Under the pieces are notes generated by a model, which was not told the origin of the DNA, searched no databases, and saw only the letters and a list, made by a program, of their open reading frames with translations. A stretch of DNA of 64,000 nucleotides from the NCBI RefSeq assembly GCF_040183065.1, contig NC_091128.1, positions 180,123,168-180,187,167 of the forward strand. Reading direction: 5' to 3'. Shown piece by piece: positions 58,057 through 64,000 of the stretch (positions within the stretch are counted from its first letter, which is position 1; every line of letters starts with the position of its first letter). Source of the stretch: Periplaneta americana. Lineage: Eukaryota > Arthropoda > Insecta > Blattodea > Blattidae. The position numbers were made by a program, and so were the translations under genes.

Positions 58057-60655
58057 TTAGGGTAAATATTTACCATAACTTGTCCTAAGTTTTATAATTT
58101 CACTCACTGCACTAGTACATTGCACTTGATATTGCAGATTCAAGATTTTGCGACTCAGTGGATTATAAGCCACATTCTTCGAAGGAACAAGCTTTTCAGT
58201 TAAAGCTGCTGCAATGTTATCTAGAAGTGGCCTAACAAATTTCACAGTAAAGATATTAGCAAGTCGTTTTTGGCCGTCTTCATCACAAATTGGACATTGC
58301 AAGAGAGGGCATCTACACAGTAATGGCTCAATTTCCGAACACAAATTTTCTAATATATTCTTGTTTGGTATTCAACAAAACGATGAATGACTGATAACAC
58401 TGAAACAAATAGTAAATCAAATGACTAATTGTCATTGAATATGCCTATAGCTTACCTGATCGGTTTAGTAGCTGTTGCAGGATGTTTAAAACTGACTCAG
58501 GAATACTATATGGTGCAGCAGCGGTATCTGGCATATCTACTTCTTGAATAGGTCGTCCATCTGTGATGTCAGATGCATGGTTCTCTACACTGCTAAAGTT
58601 TGACATGCACAAAATAACCGTTTTCAATATCTTTTGTAAACTGAAGTTCACTGCCCTTGCATGCAACATGTCATTTGATCCGGACATACGGCGCAATGTA
58701 CTAAAGAGCGACTCAACAGGATCACTTGAAAATGCTCTAGTAAGAACATAATGGTACCCATTTTCTAAAAGATATTTAATGCAGAGAACAGTTGATTTTG
58801 TTGTCAACGTGATAGCTTCATATGTCTCGTTAGTTAGGAAATCTTTTTGACGTGTGCTACTTGCACACTTCGTTGTATGGAGATAATAAAGGAAATAATT
58901 TTCTAGCCAGTCTAGACGATAATCATCCAAAGAGAAGAACTGTTGCTTATCATGATTTCTACTTTCCACATGATAATGTGTATTGCTAATATCATGTATT
59001 GCTAACCACTTGTTGATATTTTCCATAAAAGTCAATGTCGCATCAGAATCTTTGAATTTGTGGGCTTCAGGGTGTGAGTTTGCATTTTCTTTCAATGTTC
59101 TGATAGCAGCAATTACACATGGAGAAAATACTTCATTTGCCCTTTGAACGTTCATTTGTTGAAATGCAGTAGGCTCAACGTGTTTTTTGTGTGAGATATC
59201 TGACAGGTTTCACTGTATCATCTTTTTGTAGTTTGTGTAACAGTTTCACATATTTCCCTGAGATTGTTCCAGTACCATCAGACATTTCACGTTCCAGGAA
59301 TTGGGTTCTGATTTTTTTCAATATGTGGCACTGGTCAAAACTTAGAAATAACTTTCTGTTTCCATCACAAGGTTGTGTGGTCACGGGTTTCAATGAACCA
59401 CCTGAAAGATGCTTCATCATTGTAGTATTGCTTTTATGGTTGTCAGAAACAATTCTAATAACTATAAAACCACATTTCTCGACTTCACTAATCACTTGCA
59501 ATGTTAGTATATGTAACTCTTGCCCTGATAATTGTTTTGTGAAGAAAAATGCACATGGTATACGGTAGCTGGTTGAGAGCCCCCTTAAAACAAAACACAA
59601 GGCTCGATTAGCCACTACTTCTTTCTTGGGAATATCAAGTATTTCATCTCATTTCTTTGTGCTTCTGTTGTTTCCTTATAACCAAAAAAAGTATCAAGCT
59701 TGCGATCGTATATTATCTTGGGGTTGATTGCAGCCTCGTCTACAATAAGTGATGAAAACCGAACTACAGTGAGGTTTATTGCCTCTAAGACCAACCTTTC
59801 TTTAATCAAAGGAGTGACACCAGACGAGCAATCATTAGGGCCAGAATATCTCGTGAGTGTTCTCTTAGAAGGCAGTTTAAAAAAAAAAAAAAACCTCTTG
59901 ATCGTATATGGGAATAACCTTTAGGAGATATGTATTGCAGTATTATGCATTCTCTGATTGTCTCACTATTCCACCTTGGTATTCTCTTTCGATGATTAAG
60001 CAGCTGATCTAGGATAAATTTTGCATGAATACTGCCTTCATCCGCCTCTTTCTTTACATTTTCCAGTTCCTTATGTAACGGATCTCTTTCAATTAGTTGG
60101 AGTTTTTCGGTTGTTTTCGTTATCTCATCTTGCTTCTCTTGTAACACCCAATTAAGTCGTGTAATTTACACACTCAATCTGTTAATATTTCTTTTTAGCT
60201 CGTCAGTGTTGACAGCGTCTGTTTGTGCGGCTTTATGGTCATTTTCAACTGGAAAGAAGGAAATGTCACTAACTGATGTTGAGCCACTCGGGACATCTTG
60301 CTCAAATAGTGAAAAACTAATATTACTAAAATATTTGCGTTTCTTTGGTGGAGGGGGATCAGATTTAGTAATCGTTCGTCTCTGTCTTTTAATATTTGTG
60401 ACTTTATAACTAGGATAATGATGGAATATTGTTGGCACAGCATTTGCTTTTAATCGTCTAAATTTTCCATTATTAGAATAATCTTCTTCCTTGAAATGTA
60501 AACTACAAACGACTGAAGATGGGGAGTTGCTGTTTGGAAATCACTTTAAGCCATTTTTCGCAACTTTCTCTATCACTCGGAAATTCGTGGATTGATATTG
60601 TTCCTCCACTCTTTTTTCTATTCGAAGTACACAATGGTACACAACAATTCGTCAT
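58057..60655 (-). pseudogene. P-element-like transposase (THAP9 family), frameshifted
   Basis: Full domain order of P-element/THAP9 transposases: an N-terminal THAP zinc finger (MTNCCVPLCTS at 60655, FPSDRESCEKWL, then VVCSLHF and the AVPTIF box in a second frame), a coiled coil (about 60150-60050), a helix-turn-helix-like segment (RIPRWNSETIRECIIL) and an RNase H-like domain. The three acidic residues expected of the catalytic triad are present: SLIVDEAA at about 59765, IVSDNHKSN at about 59455 and SSDPVESLFSTLRR at about 58730. A phase-1 intron (58350-58455, gtaagc...attag) separates the last exon, ending YGKYLP-stop. Frames shift near 60545, in a T-run near 59890, near 59645 and near 59180, and a TAA interrupts at about 60170. 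Terminal repeats not identified. Probably dead. Confidence 0.9.
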
Positions 60656-61049
60656 TTTGAATCACATCACAATAAACTCACTTACCAGTAGAAAGAAGCA
60701 CAATATTTTAGTATAATCGCACAAGAAACCATACACACATTCCTCAGCGAACCTTGGCAGCCAATGCCATCTGGCGGAAATTTCACATATTCTCGATTAC
60801 AGCTTTAACACAGGGATCAACATGAATTGTCAAGGCCGGTAAGGAAGAAGCAAAGCGAGCATCAAGTCAGCCATGGAATTATGGACATAGTTTACAAAGG
60901 CTACACCAGAGTCGCATTCGCGGAATATGTCTGCAGTTTGAACCCAGTGAGGACAATATTTGCTCGAACCCCAACTTTAAATTATTAATTTTGGGTACAG
61001 CAGAGTCACATTCGCATTGAAAATAATACATTTTTGATAATATACACAA
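60656..61049. other. 5' flank of the P-element-like gene, nothing recognised
   Basis: The promoter side of the transposase gene would lie here. I see no TATA box I would defend and no terminal inverted repeat. Confidence 0.35.
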
Positions 61050-61227
61050 TTAGAACTAAAAAGGAGATGTATATTACCAAAAATTTTACCATATAGATTT
61101 CATTACTGTTACAGTACCTAATATTGTAAATAAATGAAATGAAGCGTCCTTCATTACGAAATTCTTGCACATTCATTTATGCATGAGTCAATAATTTTCA
61201 GTTGCATCCAATGAGTTAGATACTATA

Positions 61228-61361
61228 GAGAGGCTAAAGACCTCTGATAAGCGCTCCCTGCGGAGGCCAACAGTACTATGGATCGTTCCCTACAAAACAT
61301 GGCGGTCTATAGTACCACCAGCCTCCACAAGGAGTGCTTATCAAAGGTACACTGCCTCTTT
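61228..61361. mobile_element. 134-bp foldback element
   Basis: The left arm agaggctaaagacctctgat ... ggaggc ... gtactatgga pairs with the right arm tctatagtac ... gcctcc ... atcaaaggtacactgcctct: arms of about 53 nt with roughly 80% pairing and a 27-nt loop. Confidence 0.75.
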
Positions 61362-61449
61362 GAATAATAAGGCGTCCCGTAGTTTCCAATGAATACTTAA
61401 TTTCATATTCTTGTATGATACACTTTCAATAATAATATTTCACAACAAC

Positions 61450-61450
61450 A

Positions 61451-61487
<37 letters not shown>
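61450..61487. repeat. (TTA)n microsatellite
   Basis: About 12 uninterrupted attatt-type trinucleotides. Confidence 0.9.
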
Positions 61488-62317
61488 TGTATTAATTGTA
61501 GACTTGGGTCAGTAGAAGAGCAGGCCTTAACTCTGCCAGGTAAAATAAAATAAATTATATTTTACGGATACATCAATATTTAATTTAAACATTTCGCTAT
61601 AGGTTATGTAAAAAACTGATTTATAAATGAAAGAGTAATAATTAAGACTTTAAAACTTCCAGAAATGTCTCATTCCCTCGGATTTAAATGAAATGTACCG
61701 TAAATCATAATATTTGTTGCTGGATAATTAACTCCTCTCAATACAAGTACCATTGCCTCAGAGAATTATAAGACGGACTGAGCATAAGCGAAATATCTGT
61801 ATTAATAAGTTTGTATCATCAAGAGTTTAGTATTTATTGTGTTTATAGGGCCTACTCGAATTTCCTGTTTATTAATGTGTAGGGCTCTTTTTGTTAACAA
61901 AGAGGAAAGTTAGCACTTGCATCACACACAATTTGGTTTTTTAATTTTTTAAAATTATAGGTAATGTTTACTCTATCACTACTCTATGTCTACATTCGTT
62001 ATTATAATTAAGCATAACGTTAGGAATGACGACTTGTAAAGGCAATTTGTCTACACATCAATTGCATTTATTCGTTTCATACAGTACTTCAATCTGAAAT
62101 CTGATTAGTTAAATATGTTACTAGGACTAAACTAGCGCACATACTTCTTGCATATACGAATTAGTTTGGTTAATTTAGATTTTTATTATCCCTAGCTTAT
62201 AAGATCAAATGCATTTCCACAAAAAATAAATTGAACGGTTTTCACTTCCGAAATCACCAGAACTACCTCAGCACTAGTAGTCAGTGATGTATGCAATGGA
62301 AGGAAACAGGAACTGGC

Positions 62318-62400
62318 CACCCTACCCCCATTATTTCTTGGGTTAGTTGCTTTGTGAGTGATGCTTTATTTGTCTTCGGACACTTGACTAAATGACAGCA
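62318..62400 (+). repeat. Dispersed repeat tail, third copy
   Basis: ccccattatttcttgggtta, gtgagtgatgc and gacacttgactaaatgacag are a decayed match to 31655-31750 and 33815-33930, immediately before the LINE. Confidence 0.55.
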
Positions 62401-62412
62401 GTATTGCAATAA

Positions 62413-64000
62413 GGCGACCTCAAAGCAACCAGATTTATAAGGTTATGTTATCATGTCGAATGTGATAGCACAATTATTCAAATTACAGACCACTGTATTA
62501 ATATGTGTATAAATATATTGCTAGAACCGAACACACCATCAACAGTAGAAGAAAGCTGGGCACAGCTGTCATTTAAGATCAAGGAAACGGCGGACCAAAT
62601 ACTGGGCAGGCAAGATAATAGAAGTAATAACCAAGATGATTGGTTTGATGATGATTGTAGAGCAGTGACAGATGAGAAAAACAGGAAATACCGAAACATG
62701 CATAGTAGAAAATTTACGAGGACAGCCCGAGAGGAATATCGGGAGGCCAGGAAAGTTGAAAAGAAGCTACATAGAAAGAAGAAAAGAGACTATCTCAACC
62801 ATAAGATGGAAGAGCTGGAGCACCTTACAACAAGGAATGATATCAGACTATTCTATGGAGAAATAAATCACAATAGAAGAGATTTTAAACCAAGAATCAC
62901 CATGTGCAAGGATGAAGAGGGGAATATACTGGCGGGGAAAGATAGCATTCTAAACAGATGGCGAAGACATATTATCAACCTACTGACCTCTGAAGAAGAA
63001 CTAAATAATGATCACGTCAGCATTTCCCTGGATGACAGAGGGAACAGTCTAGAATTATATCCACCAACATTGGAGGATATTCAGGAGGCAATAGGAAAAC
63101 TAAAGAATGGGAAAGCTCCTGGAATGGATAATATACAGGCAGAGCTACTCAAACAGGGAGGTCAAGAACTTGAGAAACAAATAAATGAGTTAATGACACA
63201 CATTTGGATTGATGAAACTATGCCACAGTCATGGAACTATAGTGTCATATGCCCCATACTCAAAAAAGGAGACCCCATGGTTTGTCCCAACTACAGGGGT
63301 ATTAGCCTACTGAATATAATTTATAAGATTTTCTCCAATGTGCTATTCTGCCATCTCTCTAAATACTCCGAAAAAGTGTTGGGCAACTATCAGGGTGGGT
63401 TCCGGCCAAATAGATCCACAGTGGAACAGATATTTACACTTAGACAAATTCTACAAAAAAGAAACGAATATAATATAACCACACATCATCTATTTGTCGA
63501 CTTTAAGGCAGCGTATGACTCTATTAACAGACAACAACTATATTCAGCTATGTATGAGCTAAAGATCCCATCTAAATTGATCAGGCTAGTTCAGATGACG
63601 ATGAAAAACACAATGTGCCACGTCAAAATTCAGAATACCCTCACAGATGAGTTTGAAGCAACCAGTGGACTAAGACAAGGGGATGCACTGGCGTGCATGC
63701 TGTTCAACATTGCACTGGAAAAGGTTATAAGAGATTCAGAAATACAAAGAACGAATACGATTTATTATAAATCAGTACAACTCCTAGCCTATGCAGATGA
63801 CATCGACATTGTTGCTAGAACAAGAACAGCACTGGAAGATGCATTTAACTCTCTACTGGACGCAGCAAAGAGGATGGGACTACAAGTGAATGAAAAGAAG
63901 ACCAAGTACATGATATCTAACCCAAATAGAGCTTGTGGTGCAGATGATTTCTTGGAGATTGGAAACTATAAATTTGATCGAGTAACTAATTTTAGTTATT
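62413..64000 (+). CDS. LINE reverse transcriptase ORF, 5'-truncated, runs off the window
   Basis: One open frame of about 1.58 kb without stops. It covers the endonuclease-RT linker (KVEKKLHRKKKRDYLNHKM near 62750), the RT fingers (KLKNGKAPGMDNIQAELL, CPNYRGISLLNIIYKIF, GGFRPNRSTVEQIFTLRQIL) and the palm with both catalytic aspartate motifs (HHLFVDFKAAYDSI near 63500, LLAYADDIDIV near 63790), plus SGLRQGDALACMLFNIALE between them. The apurinic endonuclease domain is missing: the frame opens at 62413, right after a repeat tail, as expected of 5' truncation on insertion. The first ATG in frame is at 62503. Related to fragments A-C but much better preserved. Clade not assigned. Confidence 0.92.

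Larger units (their letters stand above)
61050..62290 (-). repeat. Dispersed repeat R1, copy 2 (inverted, with extra sequence)
   Basis: The reverse complements of 61050-61210 and 61990-62290 match 36210-36350 and 35835-36140. Where copy 1 has about 65 bp between these parts, copy 2 has about 780 bp, including a foldback at 61228-61361 and a (tta)n microsatellite at 61450-61487. Confidence 0.75.

Noticed and set aside
59191..59568. 125-aa plus-strand ORF
   Set aside because: Antisense shadow of the P-element-like transposase.

Overview
The window is nuclear DNA of an animal, almost certainly an insect. It is AT-rich and intron-rich, crowded with transposable elements, and has no operons or ribosome binding sites. 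Several LINE, SINE and transposase peptides resemble families I recall from cockroach and termite genomes, so a blattodean is my best guess. That guess rests on memory, not on a search.

Only one conventional cellular gene can be assembled. It is a tRNA-dihydrouridine(47) synthase gene (DUS3L/Dus3) on the minus strand, with eight exons from 33414 down to a stop codon at 7762. All intron phases agree. It carries the CCCH zinc fingers, the TIM-barrel active-site NxGCP motif and the usual C-terminal tail. The 5'-most coding exon was not found. Its introns hold LINE fragments, DNA-transposon relics, a 117-bp minisatellite and several miniature inverted-repeat elements.

Layout. 1-489: hAT relic. 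1040-5483: 57-copy array of a 78-bp satellite. 6.3-6.9 kb: two tRNA-derived SINEs, one inside a large palindrome. 7.7-33.4 kb: the DUS3L gene. 33.5-36.9 kb: SINEs, foldback and MITE relics, and a tandem duplication. 36.96-47.03 kb: a 10-kb composite satellite that alternates CpG-dense CGACGAG/TCGTC blocks with kilobases of AGGTCA hexamers, and contains a SINE. 48.3-49.3 kb: THAP zinc-finger exons split between strands. 51.0-52.5 kb: a hAT element with perfect 8-bp target duplications, landed just upstream of a small coding exon. 53.0-55.4 kb: a TIR transposon family, including a filled site whose empty paralogue lies at 36.7 kb. 58.06-60.66 kb: a P-element-like THAP transposase gene, broken by frameshifts but keeping its three catalytic acidic residues. 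62.4-64.0 kb: a 5'-truncated LINE with an uninterrupted reverse-transcriptase frame running off the edge.

No rRNA, functional tRNA, CRISPR array, phage or bacterial operon is present. Many apparent ORFs are translations of satellites, or shadows of DUS3L and transposon exons.
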